Shown: positions 17,339 to 26,252 of the stretch, in pieces
Layout: each line of letters begins with the position of its first letter
Numbering within the stretch: position 1 is the first letter of the stretch
Assembly: GCF_036021035.1 (NCBI RefSeq)
Contig: NZ_CP107930.1
Location: forward strand, 5,294,006-5,358,005
Reading direction: 5' to 3'
Source: Kineococcus sp. NBC_00420
Lineage (GTDB): Bacteria; Actinomycetota; Actinomycetes; Actinomycetales; Kineococcaceae
Length of the DNA: 64,000 nt
Notes under the pieces: model-generated
What the model was told of the DNA's origin: nothing
Databases searched by the model: none
Seen by the model: the letters and a program-made list of their open reading frames with translations, nothing else
Position numbers and translations under genes: made by a program

Positions 17339-18226
17339 GTGAACCACTCCAGCGATCAGTCAGGACGGTTGCCCGCCGCGTTCCTGCGGCCCGGTTCCTC
17401 GTCCTTCACCGACTTCGTCCGCGAGTACTCGCCGGAGATGCTGCCCTCCGCCCGCACGCTGCCCCCCACCGGACCGCTGCCCGGTGGGGGACCCGGCGCG
17501 GGCGAGGCGCCGCACGCGACGACGATTGTGGCCCTCGTCTTCGCCGACGGGGTGGTCATGGCCGGTGACCGGCGCGCCACCGCCGGGCCCACGATCGCCC
17601 AGCGCGACATCCAGAAGGTCTTCCAGACCGACGAGCACTCCTGCGCCGGGATCGCCGGCGTCGCCGGGCTGGCCGTGGAGATGATCCGGCTCTTCCAGGT
17701 GGAACTCGAGCACTTCGAGAAGCTCGAAGGTGCCCTGATGTCCTTCGAGGGCAAGGCGAACCGGCTCTCGACGATGATCCGCGCCAACCTCGGCATGGCC
17801 ATGCAGGGTCTCGCCGTCGTCCCCCTCTTCGCCGGCTACGACCTCGACGCCGGCCGGGGCCGCATCATCGGCTACGACGTGACCGGCGGGCGGTCGGAGG
17901 AACGCGACCACCACACCGTGGGGTCGGGGTCGATCTTCGCCCGCGGTGCGCTGAAGAAGCTGTACCGCCCGGGCATGACCGAGGCCGAGACGATCCGCGT
18001 CGCCATCGAGTCCCTCTGGGACGCAGCCGACGACGACTCCGCCACCGGCGGCCCGGACCTGCTGCGCAAGATCTGGCCCGTCGTGGGCGTCGCGACCCTC
18101 CAGGGCTACCGGCGTGTCCCCGACGAGGAACTCGAACCCGTCGTCGAGGCCGTCGTGGCCGGACGGCGCGGCAACCCCGGAGGCAACCCCGGCATCAGCG
18201 CCGGCAACGGTGGCGGAGGGAACTGA
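17339..18226 (+). CDS. prcB: 20S proteasome beta subunit
   Basis: This is the catalytic subunit of the 20S core. The 295-residue precursor has a 60-residue propeptide, then [19 protein letters not shown], in which Thr61 becomes the N-terminal nucleophile after self-cleavage. The GDRRATAG motif and the later [16 protein letters not shown] match proteasome beta subunits. The C-terminus carries a glycine- and asparagine-rich tail ([10 protein letters not shown] and following) longer than the fold needs. The GTG at 17339 is supported by the TAGGGT box. prcA follows after two bases, so the subunits are made together. Confidence 0.97.
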   Translation: MNHSSDQSGRLPAAFLRPGSSSFTDFVREYSPEMLPSARTLPPTGPLPGGGPGAGEAPHATTIVALVFADGVVMAGDRRATAGPTIAQRDIQKVFQTDEHSCAGIAGVAGLAVEMIRLFQVELEHFEKLEGALMSFEGKANRLSTMIRANLGMAMQGLAVVPLFAGYDLDAGRGRIIGYDVTGGRSEERDHHTVGSGSIFARGALKKLYRPGMTEAETIRVAIESLWDAADDDSATGGPDLLRKIWPVVGVATLQGYRRVPDEELEPVVEAVVAGRRGNPGGNPGISAGNGGGGN

Positions 18227-18228
18227 CG

Positions 18229-18942
18229 ATGAGCACGCCGTTCTACGTCTCGCCCGAGCAGTTGATGAAGGACAAGGCCGACTACGCGCGCAAGGGCATC
18301 GCCCGCGGCCGCGCCGTCGTCGTCCTCGCCCACGCCGACGGCATCGCCTTCGTCTCCGAGAACGCCTCCCGGGCGCTGCACAAGATCTCCGAGATCTACG
18401 ACCGCGTCGCCTTCGCCGCCGTCGGCAAGTACAACGAGTTCGAGAACCTGCGCGTCGCCGGCGTCCGCTACGCCGACGTCCGCGGCTACTCCTACGACCG
18501 TTCCGACGTCACCGCCCGCGGCCTGGCCAACGCCTACGCGCAGACCCTCGGGGCGATCTTCACGACCGAGTCGAAGCCCTACGAGGTGGAACTCGTCGTC
18601 GCCGAGGTCGGACGCACCCCCGAGACCGACCAGATCTACCGCCTCACCTACGACGGGTCCGTCGCCGACGAGCACGGCTACGTCGCCATGGGCGGTTCCG
18701 CCGACCAGATCGCCACCAAGCTCGGCGAACGCTGGCACGCCGGGCTCACCCTGGCCGAGGCCGTCCAGCTCGCCGTCGAGGCCCTCGGCTCCGACGCCGC
18801 GGCCGAGGCCGCCGGCTCCGGACCGCGCCGGATCGCCACCGACCACCTCGAGGTCGCCGTCCTCGACCGCACCCGCGACCGGCGGACGTTCCGCCGCCTC
18901 ACCGGTCCCGTCCTCGCAGGACTGCTCGCCCCGGCGGACTGA
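18229..18942 (+). CDS. prcA: 20S proteasome alpha subunit
   Basis: This subunit forms the gated outer rings of the 20S core. The 237-residue protein begins [27 protein letters not shown], the gate and first-helix region of actinobacterial alpha subunits, and contains [22 protein letters not shown]. It lacks a catalytic threonine. The ring's inter-subunit pockets receive the GQYL tail of Mpa. It starts two bases after the prcB stop and is followed by pafA, which has its own promoter. Confidence 0.96.
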   Translation: MSTPFYVSPEQLMKDKADYARKGIARGRAVVVLAHADGIAFVSENASRALHKISEIYDRVAFAAVGKYNEFENLRVAGVRYADVRGYSYDRSDVTARGLANAYAQTLGAIFTTESKPYEVELVVAEVGRTPETDQIYRLTYDGSVADEHGYVAMGGSADQIATKLGERWHAGLTLAEAVQLAVEALGSDAAAEAAGSGPRRIATDHLEVAVLDRTRDRRTFRRLTGPVLAGLLAPAD

Positions 18943-18994
18943 CCGCTCCGGTCGGCTCGACGCGTTTCGCTGCGCCGCACGGCGCCCGAGTGCC

Positions 18995-19000
18995 TAAGGT
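18995..19000 (+). promoter_or_regulatory. -10 box (TAAGGT) of pafA
   Basis: TAAGGT ends six bases before the pafA ATG at 19007, another leaderless-type layout. Confidence 0.42.
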
Positions 19001-19006
19001 GGGGAA

Positions 19007-20368
19007 ATGGATCGCCGGATCTTCGGGATCGAGACCGAGTTCGGAGTCACCTGCGCGTTCGAGGGACAGCGCAAGCTGTCCCCGGACGAGGTGGCCCGCT
19101 ACCTGTTCCGCAAGGTCGTGTCGTGGGGCCGTTCGAGCAACGTGTTCCTGAAGAACGGCGCACGCCTCTACCTCGACGTGGGCTCCCACCCCGAGTACGC
19201 CTCACCGGAGTGCGACGACATCCGCCAGCTCGTCGTCCACGACCGGGCGGGGGAGCGGACCCTCGAAGGCCTGCTCGTCGACGCCGAACGACGCCTCGAG
19301 GAGGAGGGGATCGCCGGTGAGGTGTTCCTCTTCAAGAACAACACCGACTCCGCGGGCAACTCCTACGGCTGCCACGAGAACTACCTGGTGTCGCGGCACG
19401 GGGAGTTCGGTCGCCTCTCCGACGTCCTCATCCCCTTCCTCGTCTCGCGCCAACTGATCGTCGGCGCCGGCAAGGTCGTGCAGACCCCCCGCGGTGCGGT
19501 CTACTCCCTCTCCCAGCGCGCCGACCACATCTGGGAAGGCGTCTCCTCCGCGACCACCCGCAGCCGCCCGATCATCAACACCCGCGACGAACCGCACGCC
19601 GACGCCGAGCGCTACCGGCGCCTGCACGTGATCGTCGGCGACTCCAACATGTCCGAGACCACGACGATGCTGAAGGTCGGCGCCACCGACCTCGTGCTGC
19701 GGATGGTCGAGGAAGGCGTCGTGCTGCGGGAGATGACCATGGAGAACCCCATCCGGGCCATCCGGGAGATCAGTCACGACATGACGGGGCGCAAACCCGT
19801 CCGTCTCGCCAACGGCCGTGAGGCCTCCGCGCTGGAGATCCAGGAGGAGTACCTGGAGAAGGCCAAGGAGTTCGTCGAGCACCGCGGACTGCAGACGCCC
19901 AACGTCAAGCGCGTCCTGGACCTGTGGGAGCGGGCGCTGCGGGCCGTGGCGACGCAGGACTTCTCCCTGGTGGACCACGAGGTCGACTGGGTCATCAAGA
20001 AGAAGCTGCTGGACCGCTACATGGCCAAGCACGACCTGCCGCTGACGTCGCCGCGCATCGCGCGCCTCGACCTCGCCTACCACGACATCCACCGCAAGCG
20101 CGGCCTGCACTACATGCTCGCCGACCGGGGGATGGCCGACCGGGTCTGCTCCGACATCGAGGTGTTCGAGGCGATGAGCGTCCCGCCGCAGACGACCCGC
20201 GCCAAGCTGCGGGGCGACTTCGTGCGCGCCGCGCAGGAGAAGCGCCGCGACTTCACCGTCGACTGGGTGCACCTGAAGCTCAACGACCAGGCGCAGCGCA
20301 CGGTCCTGTGCAAGGACCCGTTCAAGGCCGTCGACGACCGTGTGGAACGGCTCATCGACAGCATGTGA
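19007..20368 (+). CDS. pafA: Pup-protein ligase
   Basis: PafA uses ATP to join the C-terminal glutamate of deamidated Pup to substrate lysines. The 453-residue protein shows [29 protein letters not shown] (catalytic aspartate and metal-site glutamates), [19 protein letters not shown] and [13 protein letters not shown], each paralleling Dop. It lacks the Dop-specific loop, and the C-terminal domain (about 375-453) supplies the Pup-binding part. It closes the pup-prcB-prcA-pafA block and is followed by two FKBP genes, a common actinobacterial order. Confidence 0.97.
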   Translation: MDRRIFGIETEFGVTCAFEGQRKLSPDEVARYLFRKVVSWGRSSNVFLKNGARLYLDVGSHPEYASPECDDIRQLVVHDRAGERTLEGLLVDAERRLEEEGIAGEVFLFKNNTDSAGNSYGCHENYLVSRHGEFGRLSDVLIPFLVSRQLIVGAGKVVQTPRGAVYSLSQRADHIWEGVSSATTRSRPIINTRDEPHADAERYRRLHVIVGDSNMSETTTMLKVGATDLVLRMVEEGVVLREMTMENPIRAIREISHDMTGRKPVRLANGREASALEIQEEYLEKAKEFVEHRGLQTPNVKRVLDLWERALRAVATQDFSLVDHEVDWVIKKKLLDRYMAKHDLPLTSPRIARLDLAYHDIHRKRGLHYMLADRGMADRVCSDIEVFEAMSVPPQTTRAKLRGDFVRAAQEKRRDFTVDWVHLKLNDQAQRTVLCKDPFKAVDDRVERLIDSM

Positions 20369-20401
20369 TCGGTCTCGCGGCGCGGGCACAGGCTCCACGG
20401 T

Positions 20402-20407
20402 TAGGGT
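20402..20407 (+). promoter_or_regulatory. Putative -10 box (TAGGGT) of the FKBP lipoprotein gene
   Basis: TAGGGT predicts a start near base 20414 and a leader of about 35 bases. A GAGG ribosome site (20439-20442) then favours the GTG at 20449 over the one at 20437. Confidence 0.4.
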
Positions 20408-20448
20408 GAGGCAGTTCCACCTCGACCGTCACGACTGTGAGGACCTCC

Positions 20449-21435
20449 GTGCGCCGCCGTACCGCCGTCCTGTCCGCCTCCGCCGCCCTGGCGATGACCC
20501 TGCTCGGCGCCTGCGCCTCCGAGGGGGACGCGCCCACCGAGGCAGAGCAGAGCGCGTCGGCGACCGAGTCCGCCAACACCATCGAACCTGCCGTCGACGA
20601 CGAGAAGCTCGCCGTGACCGTCACCGGTGAGGTGAACCCGACGATCGAACCGACCGTCGACTTCACCCCGCCGCTGACCGTCACGCAGACCTCGCGCAAG
20701 ATCGTCGCCCCCGGCACCGGGGCCGAGGTCAAGGCCACCGACGAGGTCGAGTTCGCCTACGTCCTCTACGCCGGCTCCACCCACGACAAGCTGGACTCCA
20801 GCTACGGCAAGACCAACGCCCGCTTCACCCTCGCCGAGATCACCAAGGGACTCGCCCGCGGGTTCGTGGGGACCAAGGTCGGTGACCGCCTCGTCATCGC
20901 CATCGCCCCCGCCGACGGGTTCGGCAACTCCGTCAGCCAGTTCGGCAAGGAGAACGTCGACGCCTCCACGACCATCGTCATGGTCGCCGACGTCGTCCGC
21001 GTCATCCCCTCGATGGCCGAGGGCACCCCGGTGACGCCGCCCGCGGACCTCCCCGTCGTGACCTACGACGACAAGAACGTCCCCACCGGCTTCACCGTCT
21101 CGAACCCGACCCCGCCCGCCGACACCATCGTGCAGCCGCTCATCCAGGGCACCGGCGCCCCGCTGACCCCGGGCATGAACGTCAAGATGCAGTACGTCGG
21201 CGCGACGCTGGCCGACGGCAAGGTCTTCCAGACCTCGTGGACCTCCCAGGCCTTCGAGACCCAGATCGGGGCCGGCAAGCTCATCACCGGCTGGGACGAG
21301 GGCCTCATCGGCCAGACCGTCGGCAGTCGCGTGCTGCTCGTCATCCCCGCCGCCAAGGCCTACGGCGACGAGCCCACCGGTGGCCAGCCCGCCGGTGCGC
21401 TGATCTTCGTCGTCGACATCCTCGACGGCTACTGA
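20449..21435 (+). CDS. FKBP-type peptidyl-prolyl isomerase, lipoprotein
   Basis: The protein has an N-terminal lipoprotein signal with lipobox LLGAC, so it should be anchored outside the membrane, where it could assist folding of secreted proteins. It contains two FKBP-like regions. The first (about 70-185) is divergent, with VGDRLVIAIAPADGFG. The second (about 205-325) is canonical, with VKMQYVGATLADGKVFQTSW, ITGWDEGLIGQTVGSRVLLV and AYGDEPTGG. I place the start at the GTG at 20449 because GAGG lies six bases before it; the GTG at 20437 would add four residues. It probably forms a functional pair with the following FKBP gene. Confidence 0.87.
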   Translation: MRRRTAVLSASAALAMTLLGACASEGDAPTEAEQSASATESANTIEPAVDDEKLAVTVTGEVNPTIEPTVDFTPPLTVTQTSRKIVAPGTGAEVKATDEVEFAYVLYAGSTHDKLDSSYGKTNARFTLAEITKGLARGFVGTKVGDRLVIAIAPADGFGNSVSQFGKENVDASTTIVMVADVVRVIPSMAEGTPVTPPADLPVVTYDDKNVPTGFTVSNPTPPADTIVQPLIQGTGAPLTPGMNVKMQYVGATLADGKVFQTSWTSQAFETQIGAGKLITGWDEGLIGQTVGSRVLLVIPAAKAYGDEPTGGQPAGALIFVVDILDGY

Positions 21436-21458
21436 GTCCTCACCGACGACGCTGACGT

Positions 21459-21464
21459 TAGGGT
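21459..21464 (+). promoter_or_regulatory. -10 box (TAGGGT) of the cytoplasmic FKBP gene
   Basis: TAGGGT ends seven bases before the ATG at 21472, which predicts a leaderless mRNA. Confidence 0.5.
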
Positions 21465-21471
21465 TCCCACC

Positions 21472-21849
21472 ATGACTGAACGCACCAAGCCCGAGATCGA
21501 CTTCCCCGAGGGCGAGCCGCCGGCCGACCTCGTGATCACCGACGAGATCGTCGGCGACGGCACCGAGGCCACCCCCGGCAAGACCGTCAGCGCGCACTAC
21601 GTCGGCGTCGCCTTCAGCACCGGCGAGGAGTTCGACTCCTCCTGGAACCGCGGCCAGCCGCTCGACTTCCCCGTCGGCGCGGGCATGGTCATCAAGGGCT
21701 GGGACCAGGGCCTGCTGGGCATGAAGGTCGGCGGCCGGCGCAAGCTCGTCATCCCCCCGCACCTCGGCTACGGGGACCGCGGCGCCGGCGGCGCCATCAA
21801 AGGTGGGGAAACCCTGATCTTCGTCGTCGACCTCGTGGACGTCAGCTAG
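21472..21849 (+). CDS. FKBP-type peptidyl-prolyl cis-trans isomerase
   Basis: This 125-residue, single-domain cytoplasmic FKBP catalyses cis-trans isomerisation of proline peptide bonds. Active-site segments are all present: VSAHYVGVAFSTGEEFDSSW, the V-I-K-G-W-D core (MVIKGWDQGLLGMKVGGRRK), HLGYGDRGAGG and a final LIFVVDLVDV strand. There is no signal peptide, unlike the lipoprotein paralogue just upstream. The ATG at 21472 directly follows a leaderless-type promoter. A long hairpin lies downstream, between this gene and the convergent DUF3866 gene. Confidence 0.93.
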   Translation: MTERTKPEIDFPEGEPPADLVITDEIVGDGTEATPGKTVSAHYVGVAFSTGEEFDSSWNRGQPLDFPVGAGMVIKGWDQGLLGMKVGGRRKLVIPPHLGYGDRGAGGAIKGGETLIFVVDLVDVS

Positions 21850-21870
21850 TCCCCTCGGGTCTGCTTCCGG

Positions 21871-21982
21871 GCGGTGGCTGACCCTCGTCCTCGGATACTC
21901 CGTTCGCGCTGGTTCGCGCTAGGACTCACGTCCTGGCGTCGGCGCTCACTCCGGACATCCGAGGACGAGGGTCAGCCGCCGC
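21871..21982. repeat. Long inverted repeat between convergent genes (26-bp arms)
   Basis: Arms at 21871-21896 and 21957-21982 match at 25 of 26 positions, and the single mismatch would be a G-U pair in RNA. The 60-base loop holds a smaller hairpin (AGGAC/GTCCT, 21921-21934) and a doubled TTCGCGCT. It lies between the FKBP stop (21849) and the DUF3866 stop (22078). It could terminate both transcripts, but the stem is longer than a usual terminator, has no T-tract, and may instead be a repeat-element insertion. Confidence 0.75.
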
Positions 21983-22077
21983 CCTTGTGCGTTGCCCTTC
22001 GTGGGACTCCTGAACGGCCACGGGGTCGGCGAGGCTCGATCAGGCAGTTTCTAGGGGGCCACGCACCACGTTCCCCT

Positions 22078-23169
22078 TCACGAGGTGAGGAGGCGGGCGG
22101 CGTGGCGGCCGGCGGCGGCGGCGGTGAGGAAGCCGGCGCGGTCGGTGTCGAGGCCTCGGCCCATGGTCGAGAGGCGGACGGGGCTCGTCGCCAGGGCGTC
22201 GTCGAGGCCGGCTTCGGGGATCTCGACGTAGGTGTGGCGGCCGCAGAGGGAGCGGGCCTGCTCGCGGACGCGGTCGTAGAACGCGCCGGGGGAGTCGGGG
22301 ACGACGACGTCGACGGGGGCCAGGGCGACACGCCCGACCGCGGTGAGCGTGTGGTGCGAGACACCGCGGTGGCGGTCGCGGGCGTCGGCCTGCGACACCC
22401 GCAGGGCCGCGACGGGGCGGCCCCCCAGCACGGCGGCGGCGTTGAGGGCCTCACCGACGGCGACGCCGGAGAAGCCCCAGCGTGATCCCGTCCCCAGGTT
22501 GCCCGGGCCCTGAGCGACGACGACGACGTCGGCGCCCGCGACGAGCTTCGCCGCGAGCAGACCGGTGTGGACGGTCGAGGCCTCCAGGTCGCCCCCGAAG
22601 GCCTGGCCCGTGCTCACGCAGCTCGTGAGCCACCCCGCCTCCCGCAGCCCGGCGACGGCGCGGGAGAACGCGGCCGGCAGCGCCCCGCCGTCGGTCATCA
22701 CGTACACGACTCTCGCGTCGGGGGCCTCGGCGCGGACCCCGGCCAGGATCGCGGGCAGCGCGGAGTGCAGGTCGGCGACGACGACGGGGGTGGCGTCGAG
22801 GTCGTCGGCGTCGGCGAGCAGGGCGTGGTGCTCCGACTCCTGGTCGTCCACGCCCAGGACCATCGTCTGCAGCGGGGTGTAGCGGGCCTTCACGAGGTGG
22901 CCGGGCCCGGCGGGCGGATCGGCGGGCAACGCGTCGGGCAGCGCGACGACGAGGGCGTAGCCACCCGTCCCCAGGCCCCGGGCCAGCGCGGAGGTGTTGA
23001 GCAGCACCCGCTCGCCCGGCTGCGGGAAGCCGACGAGGTCGGGGTGGGCCAGGGCCTTCACCTCGGCGCCCGCCTCGGGCCCCGACGCGAGGGTCGCGAA
23101 CAGCTCCTGGGAACCGGGCCACGACGCCCCGAGTCGCTGGACAGTTGCAGAACGCCACCGGATCGTCAC
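22078..23169 (-). CDS. DUF3866 family protein
   Basis: The 363-residue protein matches the actinobacterial DUF3866 family in overall pattern: MTIRWRSATVQRL at the start, GERVLLNTSALARGLGTGGYA, QTMVLGVDDQESEHHALL, then GPGNLGTGSRWGFSGVAVGEALNA and RVSQADARDRHRGVSHH. No enzyme motif that I can assign is present. The GTG at 23169 follows a TACGCT box by six bases on the minus strand. The gene is divergent from pafB and sits within the conserved proteasome neighbourhood; a link is possible but unproven. Confidence 0.82.
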   Translation of the reverse strand: MTIRWRSATVQRLGASWPGSQELFATLASGPEAGAEVKALAHPDLVGFPQPGERVLLNTSALARGLGTGGYALVVALPDALPADPPAGPGHLVKARYTPLQTMVLGVDDQESEHHALLADADDLDATPVVVADLHSALPAILAGVRAEAPDARVVYVMTDGGALPAAFSRAVAGLREAGWLTSCVSTGQAFGGDLEASTVHTGLLAAKLVAGADVVVVAQGPGNLGTGSRWGFSGVAVGEALNAAAVLGGRPVAALRVSQADARDRHRGVSHHTLTAVGRVALAPVDVVVPDSPGAFYDRVREQARSLCGRHTYVEIPEAGLDDALATSPVRLSTMGRGLDTDRAGFLTAAAAGRHAARLLTS

Positions 23170-23175
23170 GCTTCG

Positions 23176-23181
23176 AGCGTA
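23176..23181 (-). promoter_or_regulatory. -10 box (TACGCT) of the DUF3866 gene
   Basis: TACGCT ends six bases before the GTG at 23169. It faces the pafB promoter across a 56-base intergenic gap. Confidence 0.42.
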
Positions 23182-23209
23182 CGCAGGGTGCTTCCGCGCG
23201 CGGTTCCGG

Positions 23210-23215
23210 TAGCGT
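23210..23215 (+). promoter_or_regulatory. -10 box (TAGCGT) of pafBC
   Basis: TAGCGT ends ten bases before the pafB ATG at 23226, giving a leader of only a few bases. Confidence 0.42.
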
Positions 23216-23225
23216 CCGGCTCACC

Positions 23226-24251
23226 ATGACGACGACCCCAGCGACGTCCTCGAGCCCACCGGGTGGGGCGGCCGCGGCTGCCCGCGGAGCCCGTCGCACC
23301 GAACGGCTGCTGAACCTCGTGATCGCGCTGTCGGCGACGCGCCGCTGGCTCACCAAGGAGCAGATCCGCACGGCCGTCCCGCAGTACGCCGACTGCGCCA
23401 CCACCGTCGCCTTCGAGCGGATGTTCGAGCGCGACAAGGAGGACCTGCGCGAACTCGGCGTCCCCCTCGACACCGGCGGCGAGGACCCGTTGTTCGAGGA
23501 CGAGGCCGGCTACCGGATCGACCGCGAGGCCTACGCGCTGCCCGAGATCCGGTTCACCCCGGGTGAGCTCGCCGTCCTGTCGCTGGCCAGCCGGGTCTGG
23601 CAGCAGGCGAGCCTCGCCGGCCCCGCGACCCGCGCGCTGGTGAAGCTGCGCAGCCTCGGCGTCGAACCCGACGAGAGCTCCCTCATCGGCGTGGAACCGC
23701 GGGTGCGCACCGCGGAACCCGCCTTCGACCCGCTCTACGCCGCGACCCGCGACAAGACCCCGGTGTCCTTCACCTACCGCCGCGCCGGCGGCGAACCCGC
23801 GACCCGCCACGTCGAACCGTGGGCCATCGTCAGCTGGCACGGGCGCTGGTACCTCGTCGGGCACGACCGGGACCGTGCGGACTCGCGGGTCTTCCGTCTG
23901 TCCCGGGTCGCCTCCGCGGTCAAGCGGATCGGACGGGCCGGCAGCTACGACGTGCCCGCGGGCATCGACCCCCGCGAGATCGTCGCGGGCAGCATCGGAC
24001 CCGTCCGGCCGCCCCGGGAGGCACGGCTGCTGGTCACGGAGGGCAGCGGACTGGCGTTGCGACGCCGGGCCCGCAGCGTCGAGGTGGGCGCGGGAGAGAG
24101 CGTGGGGGAGGACGTGGTCGTGGTGGAGGTCAGCGACGTGGAGGTGAGCGCGGACGAGATCGCCGGCTACGGCGCGGACGTCCTGGTCCTCGCACCGCAG
24201 GACCTGCGCGACGCCGTGGTGCGTCGACTCCGTGGGGCGGCGGGCGCATGA
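23226..24251 (+). CDS. pafB: WYL-domain transcriptional regulator PafB
   Basis: PafB and PafC together form an activator of the mycobacterial LexA/RecA-independent DNA-damage response. This 341-residue protein has an N-terminal winged helix (about 20-95, RTERLLNLVIALSATRRWLT), a WYL domain with the signature HVEPWAIVSWHGRWYLVGHD (about 195-215) and a C-terminal WCX extension. The ATG at 23226 was chosen from the TAGCGT box; the longer frame runs back into the divergent gene. Its stop overlaps the pafC start by four bases, so the partners are made together. Confidence 0.93.
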   Translation: MTTTPATSSSPPGGAAAAARGARRTERLLNLVIALSATRRWLTKEQIRTAVPQYADCATTVAFERMFERDKEDLRELGVPLDTGGEDPLFEDEAGYRIDREAYALPEIRFTPGELAVLSLASRVWQQASLAGPATRALVKLRSLGVEPDESSLIGVEPRVRTAEPAFDPLYAATRDKTPVSFTYRRAGGEPATRHVEPWAIVSWHGRWYLVGHDRDRADSRVFRLSRVASAVKRIGRAGSYDVPAGIDPREIVAGSIGPVRPPREARLLVTEGSGLALRRRARSVEVGAGESVGEDVVVVEVSDVEVSADEIAGYGADVLVLAPQDLRDAVVRRLRGAAGA

Positions 24252-25225
24252 GCGGCAGCGCGTCGACGGAGCGGCTGTCGCGGCTGCTGGCGATGGTCCC
24301 CTACCTGCTCACCCACCAGGGCATCCCGCTGGAGGAGGCCTCGGAGCACTTCGGCATCAGCGACGACGACCTCGTGCACGACCTGGAGCTGCTCTTCGTC
24401 TGCGGGACGCCCGGGCACATGCCCGACGACCTCATCGACGCCCGCTGGGACTCCGGGCGGATCTACCTCTCCAACGCCGACCCGATCGCGCGCCCGGCCC
24501 GCCTCGGCGTCGACGAGGCCGTCGCCCTGCTCGTGGGTCTGCGCACGCTGGCCCAGGTCCCGGGTCTGCACGACCGCGAGGCCCTCGAGGGTGCGACGGC
24601 GAAGCTGTCGGAGGCGACGGGGGAGGCGGGCCGGGCCGCGGGGTCGGTGACCGTGGACGTCAGCTCGGGGGAGGAGAGCGCCGGTGTCCTCGAGACCTGC
24701 CGGGCCGCCCTGCGCGATCACCGGCGCCTGCACCTGAGCTACCTCGTGCCCAGCCGCGACGAGCGCACGGAACGCGACGTGGACCCGATGCGGTTGGTGA
24801 GCGTGGAGGGACGCTGGTACCTGGAGGCGTGGTGCCACCGCGCCGAGGGCGTCCGGTTGTTCCGGGTCGACCGGATCGAGTCCGCCGAGGTCCTCGACGT
24901 CGACGGGACCCCACCGACGCAGGCGGTCTCGCGCGACGTGGGCTCCGACCTGTTCAAGCCCAGCCCGGACGACCTCGTCGTCACCATCGACCTTGCGCAG
25001 CAGGCCGCGTGGGTCGTCGACTACTACCCCGTCGACTCCGTCGAGGACGCGCCGGAGGACGGCTGGGAGGAGGCCGCCCTGCGCGTGAGGCTCCGCACGG
25101 CGGACACGCACTGGGTGCACCGGTTGCTCCTGCGCCTCGGTGCCGGTGCCCGCGTCGTCGACCCGCCGGAGCTGGCCGTGGACGTGCGCAACGGCGCCCT
25201 GGCCGCCCTGGAGAGGTACCGCTGA
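24248..25225 (+). CDS. pafC: WYL-domain transcriptional regulator PafC
   Basis: This is the second half of the PafBC activator. The 325-residue protein has an N-terminal helix-turn-helix (TERLSRLLAMVPYLLTHQGI), a middle helical part, a WYL domain with DPMRLVSVEGRWYLEAWCHRA (about residues 180-200) and a C-terminal WCX domain. The WYL domain is thought to sense a nucleic acid or nucleotide signal made during DNA damage. The ATG overlaps the pafB stop in an ATGA, and no promoter is seen between the two. Confidence 0.92.
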   Translation: MSGSASTERLSRLLAMVPYLLTHQGIPLEEASEHFGISDDDLVHDLELLFVCGTPGHMPDDLIDARWDSGRIYLSNADPIARPARLGVDEAVALLVGLRTLAQVPGLHDREALEGATAKLSEATGEAGRAAGSVTVDVSSGEESAGVLETCRAALRDHRRLHLSYLVPSRDERTERDVDPMRLVSVEGRWYLEAWCHRAEGVRLFRVDRIESAEVLDVDGTPPTQAVSRDVGSDLFKPSPDDLVVTIDLAQQAAWVVDYYPVDSVEDAPEDGWEEAALRVRLRTADTHWVHRLLLRLGAGARVVDPPELAVDVRNGALAALERYR

Positions 25226-25393
25226 GCCGTTTCGGCGACTGTGTGTAACGAAGTGAACGCACAAGGTCACGGCATGTGTCAAGGTTGGGGCCGAAAGGGC
25301 GTTCAAGGGATCGCGAGGACGTGCCGAAGCAGTGGTTGTCGGACGGCGGAAAGCGTCCGCCGGACCTACACCACGAAACGGAAGGTGCTCGAG

Positions 25394-25732
25394 ATGACCA
25401 CGATCAAGGCTTCCTGCCCCTGCTGCGGCGACGTTGAACTGACCCCGAAGCAGGTCCGCCTCGTGGTGTGCTCCGCCAAGGAGCGGTCGTTCTACGCCTT
25501 CGGTTGCCCCAAGTGCAAGGACGAGGTCCGCAAGCCCGCCGGCGAGGACGTCGTCGCGCTGCTCGTCTCCGGCGGCGTCGCCGTGGAGCGCTGGACCATC
25601 CCCGCCGAGGCCATGGAGGAGCACAACGGCTCCACCATCGCCTGGGACGACGTCCTGGACTTCGCCCTCGTGCTCGACTCCTGCGACGACCTCGCCTCGC
25701 TGGCCGCCCGCGGCCTGCGCACCGTGCGCTGA
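25394..25732 (+). CDS. Small zinc-ribbon protein of unknown function
   Basis: The 112-residue protein opens with a treble-cysteine ribbon, [11 protein letters not shown] followed about 20 residues later by CPKCKDEV, which probably binds zinc. The rest is an acidic alpha/beta stretch. I do not recognise a named family, although similar small proteins lie near pafC and tatA in other actinobacteria. The ATG at 25394 was chosen because the cysteine motif starts right after it. The 168 bases upstream hold no other gene. A strong hairpin terminator follows. Confidence 0.75.
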   Translation: MTTIKASCPCCGDVELTPKQVRLVVCSAKERSFYAFGCPKCKDEVRKPAGEDVVALLVSGGVAVERWTIPAEAMEEHNGSTIAWDDVLDFALVLDSCDDLASLAARGLRTVR

Positions 25733-25748
25733 CGCACCCCACACTCCC

Positions 25749-25792
25749 GAGAGCCGCTCCGCGGACGCCACGGCGTCCGCAGGGCGGCTCTC
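25749..25792 (+). terminator. Rho-independent-like hairpin after the zinc-ribbon gene
   Basis: Outer arms GAGAGCCGC (25749-25757) and GCGGCTCTC (25784-25792) enclose inner arms GCGGACGC (25761-25768) and GCGTCCGC (25773-25780). The stem is strong but no T-run follows, as is common in such GC-rich genomes. Confidence 0.8.
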
Positions 25793-25896
25793 GTGCTTCC
25801 TGGGTGTTCACCGGGAGTGTGCCCCGGAGACGCCTCAAGAGAGGTATTCGGGCGACTCGACGCGCATGCTTGTCCCACAGACGGCTTCGATCGACG

Positions 25897-25902
25897 TACG
25901 AT
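25897..25902 (+). promoter_or_regulatory. Putative -10 box (TACGAT) of tatAC
   Basis: TACGAT would start transcription near 25909, 24 bases before the tatA ATG, which has a GGAGG ribosome site. tatA-tatC appears to use a conventional leader, unlike many genes around it. Confidence 0.38.
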
Positions 25903-25932
25903 GGCCGCGCTTCGTCCAACCCTGGAGGACTG

Positions 25933-26220
25933 ATGTTCCGCAACCTCGTCGACCACCCCTGGGTGCTCGTCATCCTCGTCGTGCTGATCATCGCGCTGTT
26001 CGGCAGCAAGCGTCTGCCCGACGCCGCGCGTGGCCTCGGCCGCTCGATGCGCATCTTCAAGTCCGAGGTCAAGGAGATGAAGAACGACGGCAAGGAGGAG
26101 ACCACGAAGTCTCCGACCGCCGCCGGCCTCGACTCCGAACCCACGGCCCTCGAAGCCAAGCTGGCCGCCGAAGAGGCGCAGGCCAAGGCGGCGTCCGAGC
26201 ACCAGACGCGCGCGTCCTGA
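25933..26220 (+). CDS. tatA: Twin-arginine translocase subunit TatA
   Basis: TatA oligomers form the pore of the Tat system, which exports folded proteins. The 95-residue protein has one N-terminal membrane helix ([20 protein letters not shown]), the FGSKRLP hinge, an amphipathic helix ([19 protein letters not shown]) and an acidic, alanine-rich tail. This is TatA rather than TatB in length and hinge. A GGAGG site precedes the ATG, and tatC follows after 32 bases. Confidence 0.94.
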   Translation: MFRNLVDHPWVLVILVVLIIALFGSKRLPDAARGLGRSMRIFKSEVKEMKNDGKEETTKSPTAAGLDSEPTALEAKLAAEEAQAKAASEHQTRAS

Positions 26221-26252
26221 CCCGCCGCACCGCCTGAGATCGCATCCCTGAC

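Noticed and set aside
25226..25393. CRP-type operator (TGTG...CACA) upstream of the zinc-ribbon gene
   Set aside because: The half-sites are 14 bases apart, so the 22-base site does not fit the 16-base CRP consensus, and internal symmetry is poor.
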